From Nocardioides euryhalodurans (GTDB taxonomy: Bacteria > Actinomycetota > Actinomycetes > Propionibacteriales > Nocardioidaceae), in the NCBI RefSeq assembly GCF_004564375.1, contig NZ_CP038267.1, forward strand, positions 577,501-641,500: a stretch of DNA of 64,000 nt, read 5' to 3'. The stretch's first letter is position 1. Each line of letters starts with the position of its first letter. The notes below the pieces were generated by a model. The model searched no databases. It was given only the letters and a program-made list of their open reading frames with translations, and had not been told where the DNA came from. Made by a program: the position numbers and the translations under genes. Positions 1 through 13,369 of the stretch are shown here, one piece after another.

Positions 1-3297
<3,297 letters not shown>

Positions 3298-3305
<8 letters not shown>

Positions 3306-4236
3306 GACCGCTCCCCTCTCGCTCGAGCAACCACGTCAGCACGGCCTTCTGGGCGTGGCGGCGGTTCTCGGCCTCGTCCCAGACCAGGCTGCGGGGGCCG
3401 TCGATGACCTCGGCGGCGACCTCCTTGCCCCGGTAGGCCGGCAGGCAGTGGAGGAGGATCGCGTCGGGCGCCGCGTGGGCGAACAGCTCGGTGGTGACGG
3501 CGTACGGCGAGAACACCTCGGTCCGAGCCGCGGCCTCCTCCTCCTTGCCCATCGACACCCAGGTGTCGGTCACCACCGCGTCGGCGTCGGCGACGGCCTC
3601 GCGGGCGTCGGCGGTCAGCGTCACCGAGCCGCCGGTGCCGGCCGCGACCTCGCGGGCGCGCTCGACGACGGTGGCGTCCGGCTCGTAGCCGGTCGGAGCG
3701 CCGATCCGGACGTGCATGCCGGCGGTGGCGCCGGCCAGCACCCAGGAGTTGCCCATGTTGCAGGCTCCGTCGCCGACGAAGCCGACCGTGCGGCCGGCCA
3801 GCGCGCCGGTGTGCTCCTGCAGCGTGAGCAGGTCGGCCAACAGCTGGCAGGGGTGGAAGTCGTCGGTCAGCGCGTTGACGACCGGGACGCCGGCGTGGCG
3901 TGCCAGGTCCTCGATCGCCGCCTGGGCGAAGGTCCGCCACACGATCGCCGCGGCCTGCCGGCCCAGCACCCGGGCGACGTCGGCGACCGACTCGCGCTCG
4001 CCGATCCCGGCCAGCCGCCCGTCGACCAGCATCGAGTGGCCGCCGAGCTCGGCGATCCCGGAGGAGAACGACGCCTGGGTGCGCAGCGTCGGCTTGTCGT
4101 AGATCGTCGCGACCGTGAGCGGACCCGCGAGCGGCCGGTGGTCGTAGGGTGCCCGCTTCATGTCCGCGGCCAGCGCCAGCACCTCGGCCTGCTCGGCCGG
4201 GGACAGGTCGTCGTCGCGCAGGAAGTGACGGTTCAC
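3298..4236 (-). CDS. argF: Ornithine carbamoyltransferase
   Basis: Makes citrulline from ornithine and carbamoyl phosphate. It is 312 residues long, the normal length. The GTG start overlaps the argD stop (GTGA). The ornithine-side motif HCLPAYRG and the FHPCQLLAD motif are intact. The carbamoyl-phosphate loop, normally S-T-R-T-R, reads T-L-R-T-Q (residues 50-54 in [11 protein letters not shown]): the central Arg-Thr is kept, but the first two residues and the last Arg are changed. Operon position makes the assignment firm; the loop variant may be a lineage feature or may affect kinetics. Confidence 0.94.
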
Positions 4237-5408
4237 GAGCCCTCCCCGAACGCGGTGTCGAGGATACCGGGCCAGGCAGCCAGGAACGCGGCGGCGTCGT
4301 CCGCTGCCAGCACCAGCGGAGGCGCCAGCCGGATCAGGTCGGGGCCGGGCATGTTGACGATGAAGCCCGCGTCCTGGGCGGCCCCGACGACCGCGGCGGC
4401 GTGATCGCCGGCCAGGGTCAGGCCGACCAGCAGCCCCTTCCCGCGTACGTCGGTCACGCGCGGGTCGGCGGCCAGGCCCTCGCGCAGCTGCGTCCCGACC
4501 GCGGCCGCGTGCTGGAGCAGCTGGTCGGCCTCGATCGTCTCGAGCACGGCGAGCGCGGCCGCGCAGGCGACCGGGTTGCCGCCGAAGGTCGTCCCGTGGT
4601 TGCCGGGCTGGAAGAGCTCGCCGGCCGCGCCGAGCCCCACGCACGCCCCGATCGGGACCCCACCGCCCAGCCCCTTGGCGAGCGTCACCACGTCGGGCTC
4701 GCAGTCAGGGTCGTGGGCGAACCAGTGGCCGGTCCGGCCGATCCCCGTCTGGACCTCGTCGACCCAGAGCAGGGCGCCCTGGTCGCGGGTGATCTCCCGT
4801 GCCGCCACGAGGTAGCCGTCGGGCGGCAGCACCACGCCGGCCTCGCCCTGGATCGGCTCGAGCACGACGGCCGCGGTCTCGTCGTCGACGGCCGTGCGGA
4901 GGGCCTCCACATCGCCGTAGGGCACCCAGGTGACGTCGCCGGGCAGCGGCTCGAACGGCTCGCGGTAGGCGGCCTTGGCGGTCAGTGCGAGCGCGCCCAT
5001 GGTGCGGCCGTGGAAGGCGCCCTCGGCCGCGACCAGCTTCGTGCGACCGGTGCGCCGGGTGAGCTTGAGGGCTGCCTCGTTGGCCTCCGAGCCCGAGTTG
5101 GCGAGGAAGACCTTCCCGCCGGTGCCGCCCAGCAGGGCGAGCAGCCGCTCCGCCAGCCGGACCTGCGGCTCGCTGGTGAAGAAGTTCGAGACGTGTCCGA
5201 GCGTCCGGAGCTGGTCGGACACCGCGTCGACCAGCGCCGGGTGGGCGTGGCCGAGCGCGTTGACGGCGATGCCACCGAGGAGGTCGACGTACTCGTTGCC
5301 GTCGGAGTCCCAGACGTGGCTGCCCTCGCCGCGCACCAGCATCAGCTTGGGCGGTCCGAAGGCGTTCATGAGCGAGGCGGCGTAGCGCTCCTGCCAGGTC
5401 GTGGTCAC
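4233..5408 (-). CDS. argD: Acetylornithine aminotransferase
   Basis: PLP enzyme that converts N-acetylglutamate semialdehyde to N-acetylornithine; family members may also act on succinyl-diaminopimelate. 391 residues. The GTG start ([12 protein letters not shown]) has GGGAGGA just upstream and overlaps the argB stop by four bases. Class-III aminotransferase features: cofactor phosphate loop [13 protein letters not shown] near residue 105, aspartate in [15 protein letters not shown], and Schiff-base lysine in [10 protein letters not shown] (Lys245). No odd features. Confidence 0.96.
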   Translation of the reverse strand: MTTTWQERYAASLMNAFGPPKLMLVRGEGSHVWDSDGNEYVDLLGGIAVNALGHAHPALVDAVSDQLRTLGHVSNFFTSEPQVRLAERLLALLGGTGGKVFLANSGSEANEAALKLTRRTGRTKLVAAEGAFHGRTMGALALTAKAAYREPFEPLPGDVTWVPYGDVEALRTAVDDETAAVVLEPIQGEAGVVLPPDGYLVAAREITRDQGALLWVDEVQTGIGRTGHWFAHDPDCEPDVVTLAKGLGGGVPIGACVGLGAAGELFQPGNHGTTFGGNPVACAAALAVLETIEADQLLQHAAAVGTQLREGLAADPRVTDVRGKGLLVGLTLAGDHAAAVVGAAQDAGFIVNMPGPDLIRLAPPLVLAADDAAAFLAAWPGILDTAFGEGS

Positions 5409-6345
5409 GACGATCCTCCCGGTGACTCGTGGGCGGTCCTGATCTTGGTCTCGACCCCGGGCAGCACCTGGGTGCCGACACCCTCGTCGGTGAAGATCTC
5501 GAGCAGCACCGCGTGCGGCTTGCGGCCGTCGACGACCGTGGCCTTCGGGACCCCTTCCTGCACGGCCTTGAGGCACGCCCCCATCTTGGGGACCATCCCC
5601 GAGGCGAGGGAGGGCATCAGCTCGGCCAGCGCCTCCGGGCTGATCTCCTGGATCACGTCGTCGCTGTCGGGCCAGTCGCGGTACAGGCCCTCGACGTCGG
5701 TGAGGACGAGCAGCTTGGCCGCACCGAGCGCGACCGCGAGGGCCGCGGCGGCGGTGTCGGCGTTGACGTTGTGGACGGTGCCGTCCTCGTCGGGAGCCAC
5801 GCTGGAGATCACCGGGATCCGGCCGGCCTCCACCAGGTCCTGCACGGCCTCGGGCCGCACCCGGCTCACCTCGCCGACGAGTCCGAGGTCGACCTCCTCG
5901 CCGTCGACGACCGTCCCCACGGCGGTCGCCGTGAAGAGGCCGGCGTCCTCACCGGAGAGGCCGACCGCGATGTGGCCGTGCTCGTTGATCAGGCCGACCA
6001 GCTCACGCTGCACCTGGCCGACGAGCACCATCCGGACGACGTCCATCGCCTCGGGCGTGGTCACCCGGAGGCCGCCGCGGAACTCCGACTCGATGTCGAG
6101 CCGTTTGAGCATGGCCGAGATCTGGGGACCACCGCCGTGCACGACCACCGGCTTGAAGCCGGCGTACCGGAGGAAGGCGATGTCCTCGGCGAACGCCCGC
6201 TTGAGGGTGTCGTCGGTCATCGCGTTGCCGCCGTACTTCACGACGATCGTCCGGCCGTGGTAGGCCATCAGCCAGGGCAGCGCGGCCGCGAGGGTGCGGG
6301 CCTTGGCGGGGTCGGGGGGGTCGGTCCTGCCGACGTGGTTCACGG

Positions 6346-6349
<4 letters not shown>
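5405..6349 (-). CDS. argB: Acetylglutamate kinase
   Basis: Phosphorylates N-acetylglutamate, the usual feedback-controlled step of the pathway. 314 residues; the ATG overlaps the argJ stop (ATGA). Amino-acid-kinase fold markers are visible: VVKYGGNAM near residue 37, the substrate loop VVHGGGPQI, and [13 protein letters not shown] with ASGMVPKM toward the C-terminus. The N-terminal extension before the first lysine motif resembles that of arginine-sensitive hexameric enzymes, but the sequence alone does not prove inhibition. Confidence 0.96.
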
Positions 6350-8615
<2,266 letters not shown>

Positions 8616-8616
8616 C

Positions 8617-8622
8617 TAGGTT
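8617..8622 (+). promoter_or_regulatory. -10 box TAGGTT of a probable leaderless promoter
   Basis: TAGGTT lies exactly 7 nt before the ATG at 8630. A GAGGG also falls in the gap, so initiation with a short leader cannot be excluded. Confidence 0.55.
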
Positions 8623-8629
8623 CGAGGGC

Positions 8630-9427
8630 ATGAGCCGGCTCCCGTTCGACCGCTACCTGGCCCTCCTCGAGACCGAGTCACGACGCTTCCGCGACGTGCT
8701 CGCCGACTGCGATCCCGCGGCCCGCGTCCCCGGGTGCCCCGCCTGGGACGCCGCCGACCTGCTCTGGCACCTCGGCGAGGTGCAGGGGTTCTGGGCCTGG
8801 GTCGTTGCCCACCGGCCGGCGAGCCCCCGCGACGGCTACGACGAGCCGGCCCGCCCGACGTCGTACGCCGACCTGCTCACGCTCTTCGACGAGCACGCGG
8901 CTGCGCTGGTCACCGCGCTCGGCGAGGCCGACCCGGGAGAGGCGGCGTGGAGCTGGGCCCCCGAGCAGACCGTGGGGTTCACCTACCGGCGGCAGTCGCT
9001 CGAGGCGCTCGTGCACCGGGTCGACGCCGAGCAGACCGCCGGGGTCTCCTCGCCGCTGGACCCCGCCCTGGCCACCGACGGCGTGGAGGAGGTGCTCGAC
9101 GTGATGTACGGCGGCTGCCCCGACTGGGGGACCTTCAGCCCGCTCCCCCACCTGCTCCGGGTCGACACCACCGACACCGGGGAGTCGGTCTGGGTGCGGC
9201 TTGGGCGCTTCTCCGGCACCGACCCGGAGAGCGGCACGTCCTACGACGAGGACGACATCTCGGTCGTCGACGACCCGGACGCCGAGCCGGACGCGGTGAT
9301 CAGCGGGACCGCGCAGGACCTGCTGCTCCGCCTCTGGCGCCGCGGCGACGGCGGTGACACCCGTCTGGCCGGCAACCTCGAGATCGTCGACCGGTTCCGG
9401 CAGGTCGTGCACCAGCCGATCAACTAG
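8630..9427 (+). CDS. DinB/maleylpyruvate isomerase-like (MDMPI) family protein
   Basis: 265 residues. The N-terminal half (residues about 5-160) has the mycothiol-dependent maleylpyruvate isomerase/DinB look, with helices carrying DLLWHLGEVQGFWAWVV and a metal-ligand-like LVHRVDAEQ segment. The C-terminal part resembles the SCP2/MDMPI C-terminal domain (DLLLRLWRRGD). The family uses mycothiol or is of unknown function; the substrate cannot be told here. The start at 8630 is chosen over upstream starts because the conserved region begins there and a -10 box sits 7 nt upstream. The stop overlaps that of the convergent FHA gene. Confidence 0.8.
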   Translation: MSRLPFDRYLALLETESRRFRDVLADCDPAARVPGCPAWDAADLLWHLGEVQGFWAWVVAHRPASPRDGYDEPARPTSYADLLTLFDEHAAALVTALGEADPGEAAWSWAPEQTVGFTYRRQSLEALVHRVDAEQTAGVSSPLDPALATDGVEEVLDVMYGGCPDWGTFSPLPHLLRVDTTDTGESVWVRLGRFSGTDPESGTSYDEDDISVVDDPDAEPDAVISGTAQDLLLRLWRRGDGGDTRLAGNLEIVDRFRQVVHQPIN

Positions 9428-10311
9428 GGGTTGCCCGGGGCGGCCCAGTCCCGGGGTCCTGGGCCCGACGGTCGCGGCGGCTGCGGCCGCTGCCGACCCA
9501 GCTCGCCACCGATCCGGCCGCCGTAGGGGCGGCCGTGGTCGGCGTACTCCTCCCGGACGAAGGTCAGCTGCCGCTCGCCGAGCTCGATCCTGGACGAGGT
9601 GCGGAGCACCTGCTCGGTGACCCGCCGGCCGTGGACCCGGACGTCGACGTGGTGGGCCAGGAGGACGAACTCGTCCTGCTCGTCGTGGACCACCTCCGCG
9701 TGCAGCGGCGCCAGGTCGGGGAGCACGAGGTCGCAGCCCGGGTCGCTCCCGATGGTGGTGCGTTCCTGCTGCAGCCAGTGGGTCGGGTGGTCGGAGCGCC
9801 TCACGGTCGCCGACGGCAGCTCGACGAGGCGCGGTCGCCCCCCGCGCCCCGGGTCGTGCGTGGTGGTGACCCGCTTGACGGGCCGGCGGAGGAAGGTCGG
9901 AGCGAGGGGGTACGGCGACGGTGGCGGCACCAGCCCGGCGTCCGGCAGCGTGCCGGCGCCGTCGCGCATCCGACCGCGACCCGCGGCCAGCAGCCCCCGC
10001 ACCCCGGCGACCCGGAGGTGTGGGCTGCGCGTGAACGGGCGCTGCCACCAGGGAGCGCGGACGTCCCCGATCCGCACGAGGGCGACGCCGGCCGGGTCGG
10101 TCACCTCCAGGCGTACGCCGACGTCGGCGAGCTCGTCGGCCACCCAGCGCAGGGACGCCGCGTCCGCGCCACCGGCGAAGGCCGCCGGGTCGCTCACCGA
10201 GAGGGTCAGGTCGCTCCCGTTGCCGCTCAGCTCGCCGGTCACCGGCTCGCGTCCGGGGAGCTCGATGCGGAACGTGAGGTCCGCGGCGACCTGGGTGCGG
10301 AGTCGCGTCAC
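9424..10311 (-). CDS. FHA-domain protein
   Basis: 295 residues starting at a GTG that overlaps the stop of the small upstream gene (GTGA). Residues about 180-265 form a forkhead-associated, phosphothreonine-binding fold: TTIGSDPGCDLVLPDLAPLH carries the Gly-Ser and Asp/His positions typical of FHA. The N-terminal half is a separate beta-rich region around WVADELADVGVRLEV that I do not recognise, joined by a Pro-rich linker. No kinase or type VII secretion gene is nearby. It probably senses a phosphorylated partner; that partner is unknown. Confidence 0.75.
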   Translation of the reverse strand: MTRLRTQVAADLTFRIELPGREPVTGELSGNGSDLTLSVSDPAAFAGGADAASLRWVADELADVGVRLEVTDPAGVALVRIGDVRAPWWQRPFTRSPHLRVAGVRGLLAAGRGRMRDGAGTLPDAGLVPPPSPYPLAPTFLRRPVKRVTTTHDPGRGGRPRLVELPSATVRRSDHPTHWLQQERTTIGSDPGCDLVLPDLAPLHAEVVHDEQDEFVLLAHHVDVRVHGRRVTEQVLRTSSRIELGERQLTFVREEYADHGRPYGGRIGGELGRQRPQPPRPSGPGPRDWAAPGNP

Positions 10312-10547
10312 GCGGCGCCCCGCGTGGCGTCGTCCTCGGTCGAGATCCGCAGCGTCCCGTCGATCTTCCACACCGCGCGGGGGGCGCGGGGGCCGGTGTC
10401 ACGCGGAACCTCGACCGCCATGTCCACGAACTCGTAGTTGATGGCAGCGCGGCGCCCGGTCAGGAAGGACCACATCTCCCGGCCGAGGTCGCTCCAGTCG
10501 ACGACCTGCTGGGCTCCGCTCGTCGTCTCGCCCGTGCTGCTGCTCAT
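10308..10547 (-). CDS. Small conserved protein, unknown function
   Basis: 79 residues with a good ribosome binding site (AGGAGG, 7 nt before the ATG). No signal peptide or membrane segment. A short N-terminal Ser/Thr-rich tail leads into VDWSDLGREMWSFLTGR and then a beta-like region (YEFVDMAVEVPRD, AVWKIDGTLRIST). The stop overlaps the GTG of the FHA gene, so the two are almost certainly co-translated, and the threonine-rich tail could in principle be an FHA ligand (speculation). Divergent from the MerR-DICT gene, 68 bp away. Confidence 0.7.
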   Translation of the reverse strand: MSSSTGETTSGAQQVVDWSDLGREMWSFLTGRRAAINYEFVDMAVEVPRDTGPRAPRAVWKIDGTLRISTEDDATRGAA

Positions 10548-10603
10548 CGTGCGCCTCCTGCGTGTCCCGGCCGATTCGGCGTACCTGAACGGCCTGTCTA
10601 GGT

Positions 10604-10609
10604 TATTGT
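10604..10609 (+). promoter_or_regulatory. -10 box TATTGT before the MerR-DICT gene
   Basis: TATTGT ends 6 nt before the ATG at 10616, fitting leaderless transcription. A second candidate, TAGGTT, overlaps just upstream at 10599-10604. No clear MerR-type dyad was found. Confidence 0.5.
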
Positions 10610-10615
10610 TGAAGT

Positions 10616-11515
10616 ATGCGCACGGCTCCGATCCTCACGCAACCCCCCGACCTCGCGCCCGGCACGCTGCTCACCATCGGCGAGCTGGCCGCCCACACGG
10701 GGCTCACGCCCGAGCTGCTGCGGACCTGGGAGAGCCGCCACGGCTTCCCGGAGCCGACCCGCCTGCCGAGCGGTCACCGCCGCTACACCGACGACGACGT
10801 GCGCGCCGTCCAGCGGGTGCTGGCCGAGCGCGACCGGGGGGTCCGCCTCGAGCACGCGATCGAGGCGGCGCGCCGGGCCGGCAACGCCGCCGACTCCGGA
10901 TCCGTCTACGCCTCGCTGTGCGCACGGCACCCGGACCTGGCGACGTACACCCTCACCAAGCGCACGCTGCTGGCCCTGTCGTGGGCGATCGAGGACGAGT
11001 GCCTCGCACTGGCCAGCCGCGCCGTGCTCGTCGGCACCTTCCAGAAGCAGCGCTACTTCGGGCAGTCCGCGGCCCGGTGGGCCGACCTGGCCCGGACGGC
11101 GCGCGCGGCGCTGGTGATGGCCGACTTCGAGGCGCACGACGACGCTCCGGCGCCTGCCCGGGTGGCGCTGCCGCCCGACTCCCCGCTGCTGCGCGAGTGG
11201 ATCGTGGCCTGCGACGGCCCCGGGCTCACGGCCGCCCTCGTCGCCTGGGAGCTGCCCGGTCAGCACGACGTCACCGAGGCCGGCCGCCAGTTCGAGGCGG
11301 TGTGGACCGTCGAGGGCCGGGTGGTGCGCGACACGGCCGTCCTGACGGCCGAGGTCGGCGCCGCCCTCGGGTCCGGCTCGTCCCGGGACCTGCTGCAGAT
11401 CCTCGAGGAGGCGCCGCCGCCCCGGGCTGCCTCCGCCCGGGCCGCCACGTCGGTGTTCAACCGGATGGTCGCCTACACCGACGGCACCGTGCTGCGCGGC
11501 CGGACCGCCCGATGA
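10616..11515 (+). CDS. MerR-family regulator with C-terminal DICT sensory domain
   Basis: 299 residues. Residues about 19-90 are a MerR winged helix (LTIGELAAHTGLTPELLRTW, SGHRRYTDDDV). Residues about 115-240 resemble the DICT domain, a proposed sensory module named from its association with diguanylate cyclases and two-component systems (LTKRTLLALSWAIEDE, GTFQKQRYFGQ). It lacks the cysteines of metal-sensing MerR proteins and the B12 domain of LitR/CarH. Its stop overlaps the ATG of the next gene, so it heads a three-gene operon that it probably controls. The signal is unknown. Confidence 0.82.
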   Translation: MRTAPILTQPPDLAPGTLLTIGELAAHTGLTPELLRTWESRHGFPEPTRLPSGHRRYTDDDVRAVQRVLAERDRGVRLEHAIEAARRAGNAADSGSVYASLCARHPDLATYTLTKRTLLALSWAIEDECLALASRAVLVGTFQKQRYFGQSAARWADLARTARAALVMADFEAHDDAPAPARVALPPDSPLLREWIVACDGPGLTAALVAWELPGQHDVTEAGRQFEAVWTVEGRVVRDTAVLTAEVGAALGSGSSRDLLQILEEAPPPRAASARAATSVFNRMVAYTDGTVLRGRTAR

Positions 11516-12489
11516 GCCTCGCCGGGCGGCTCGCGGGTGCGGTCGACACCGCGCTCGACCGCACCATCGCCCCGGGCTACAGCCGCGTCGGGTACGCCGT
11601 GCGGAGCCGCCTCCCGGGTTGGCCGGAGGACCCCGAGCCGGGTGCGCTCGCCGGCCGCCACGTGCTCGTCACCGGCGCGTCGTCCGGGCTGGGCACGCAG
11701 ACCGCCCGCGAGCTGGCCGCCCTCGGCGCCCACGTGCAGCTGGTGGTCCGCGACCGCGCCAAGGGCGAGGCCGTGCGGGCCGGGCTGGCGGCCGAGCTGG
11801 GCGAGGTGTTCACGCTCCGGACCTGCGACCTCGGCGACCTCGAGGCGGTGGCGCGGCTGGCCGACGAGCTGGCCGCCGAGGAGCTCCCGCTCGCGGCGCT
11901 CGTCCACAACGCCGGGGCGCTGCCCGCGACGCGCACGGAGTCTCCCCAGGGCCACGAGCTGAGCATGGCGCTCCACGTGCTCGCACCGGTGCTGCTCACC
12001 GAGCGGCTGCTCCCACACCTCGCCGGGCAGGCGACCCGCGTCGTCCTGGTGACCTCCGGCGGGATGTACGCGCAGCCGCTGCGCGACGACGATCCGGAGT
12101 ACCTCACCGGCGACTACTCCGGCACCACCGCGTACGCCCGGAGCAAGCGCGTCCAGGTCGAGCTGCTGCCGGTGCTGCAGCGGCGCTGGTCCGGGGCCGG
12201 GCTGCACGTCTACGCCACCCATCCCGGCTGGGCGGACACGCCGGGCGTGCTCGAGTCGCTGCCGACCTTCCACAAGGTCACGAGCCCGGTGCTGCGCGAC
12301 CTGCACCAGGGCGTCGACACCACCGTCTGGCTCTCGGCGGTCCGCCCGGCGCCCGCCGGCGGCTCGCTCTGGCACGACCGCCGGGTCCGACCGGTCGCCC
12401 TCACGTCGAAGACGCGGAGCACGCCCGGGCAGGTCGACCGGACGTGGCGCTGGGTCTGCGAGACGCTGGAGCTCCCCGAGGAGGTCTGA
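11512..12489 (+). CDS. Short-chain dehydrogenase, DHRS12-like
   Basis: 325 residues. Classical SDR features: cofactor loop TGASSGLG (about residue 52), NAG motif HNAGALP, serine in TSGGMY, and catalytic YARSK. The segment HPGWADTPGV followed by a C-terminal DRR(V)RP region resembles vertebrate DHRS12 and related bacterial SDRs rather than fatty-acid SDRs. About 45 residues precede the Rossmann fold. The substrate is unknown; lipids or aldehydes are plausible. It overlaps the MerR-DICT gene by four bases and is 4 bp from the next gene, so it belongs to that operon. Confidence 0.85.
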   Translation: MSLAGRLAGAVDTALDRTIAPGYSRVGYAVRSRLPGWPEDPEPGALAGRHVLVTGASSGLGTQTARELAALGAHVQLVVRDRAKGEAVRAGLAAELGEVFTLRTCDLGDLEAVARLADELAAEELPLAALVHNAGALPATRTESPQGHELSMALHVLAPVLLTERLLPHLAGQATRVVLVTSGGMYAQPLRDDDPEYLTGDYSGTTAYARSKRVQVELLPVLQRRWSGAGLHVYATHPGWADTPGVLESLPTFHKVTSPVLRDLHQGVDTTVWLSAVRPAPAGGSLWHDRRVRPVALTSKTRSTPGQVDRTWRWVCETLELPEEV

Positions 12490-12493
12490 CGCG

Positions 12494-13363
12494 ATGGACG
12501 GTGGCCCTGCGGCGACGCTCGCGGCCGAGCGGGTCGCCGAGGTCGTCGACCGGCCGCAGGCACGGCTCGAGCTGCTCTCCTCCTCCTACGACCCGTTGCC
12601 GGGTGGTCCCCCGCTGCACCGGCGCTACCGCCGGGCCGCGATGGCCTTCATGGGCTGGCAGGTACGCCGTGGCCTGCTCGCTCCGCTGGAGGATGAGCAG
12701 CCCGGCAGCCCGTGGTGGCGCGCCGTCAACGAGCGGCTGCTGCGGGACACCTGCGAGGCCCGGCTGCGCGTCCTCGGCCATCCCGGCCCTGCCTCGTCGG
12801 CCAGCGTCGAGGCGTCGGTCAGGTTCGCCGAGGAGCCGTCCTCCCGGGCGTGGTACCTCGCCCACAACACCACCATCGTGTCGGCCTACCTCGAGCATCG
12901 CGACCTCGCGGAGCAGGAGCTCAGGGTCGAGCGCTTCTTCCTCAACCTGGTGCTGCTCCGCCTGCTCTACGCCCACGCCCTGGTCGCTGCCCCGCGGCTC
13001 GCGCTCGGCCGCCTCGCTCCCGTGGCGCCCTGGCTCGGCGACCCGCGTCGGGCGATGACCGGGCTCTTCCTCTCGGTGTCACGCGTCCTGCCGGACAGCT
13101 ACCCGCTGCCCGAGGAGCTGGACCGCTACGTCGCCCGCGAGCACACCGTCGGCCGGGTGCTCGACCTGGGCGTGATCACGCCCCGCCTGGGCGAGCTCTA
13201 CCGGTGGTCGGCCGACGAGCTGGGCCTCCCGGGGCTGGCCGACCTCGTCGACGGCCGCACCCCGACGTACGCCTGGGACCCGCGGGACCGCGAGCCCTGG
13301 GCCCCGCCACCGACCCGGCTCGTCCGGGTCGTCCGCCGGATGCTCCCACCCGACGGCGGCTGA
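12494..13363 (+). CDS. Conserved protein of unknown function in the DICT operon
   Basis: 289 residues, not recognised. Predicted mostly helical, no signal peptide. Striking segments are GSPWWRAVNERLLRD (about residue 75), WYLAHNTTIVSAYLEH (about 120) and a C-terminal DLVDGRTPTYAWD. The His and Asn in AHNT and the EH that follows could ligate a metal, but no known oxygenase or DinB motif is complete. It lies 4 bp after the dehydrogenase and 6 bp before the convergent pheT stop. Inferred to act in the same pathway as the dehydrogenase. Confidence 0.72.
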   Translation: MDGGPAATLAAERVAEVVDRPQARLELLSSSYDPLPGGPPLHRRYRRAAMAFMGWQVRRGLLAPLEDEQPGSPWWRAVNERLLRDTCEARLRVLGHPGPASSASVEASVRFAEEPSSRAWYLAHNTTIVSAYLEHRDLAEQELRVERFFLNLVLLRLLYAHALVAAPRLALGRLAPVAPWLGDPRRAMTGLFLSVSRVLPDSYPLPEELDRYVAREHTVGRVLDLGVITPRLGELYRWSADELGLPGLADLVDGRTPTYAWDPRDREPWAPPPTRLVRVVRRMLPPDGG

Positions 13364-13369
13364 GCCGGG

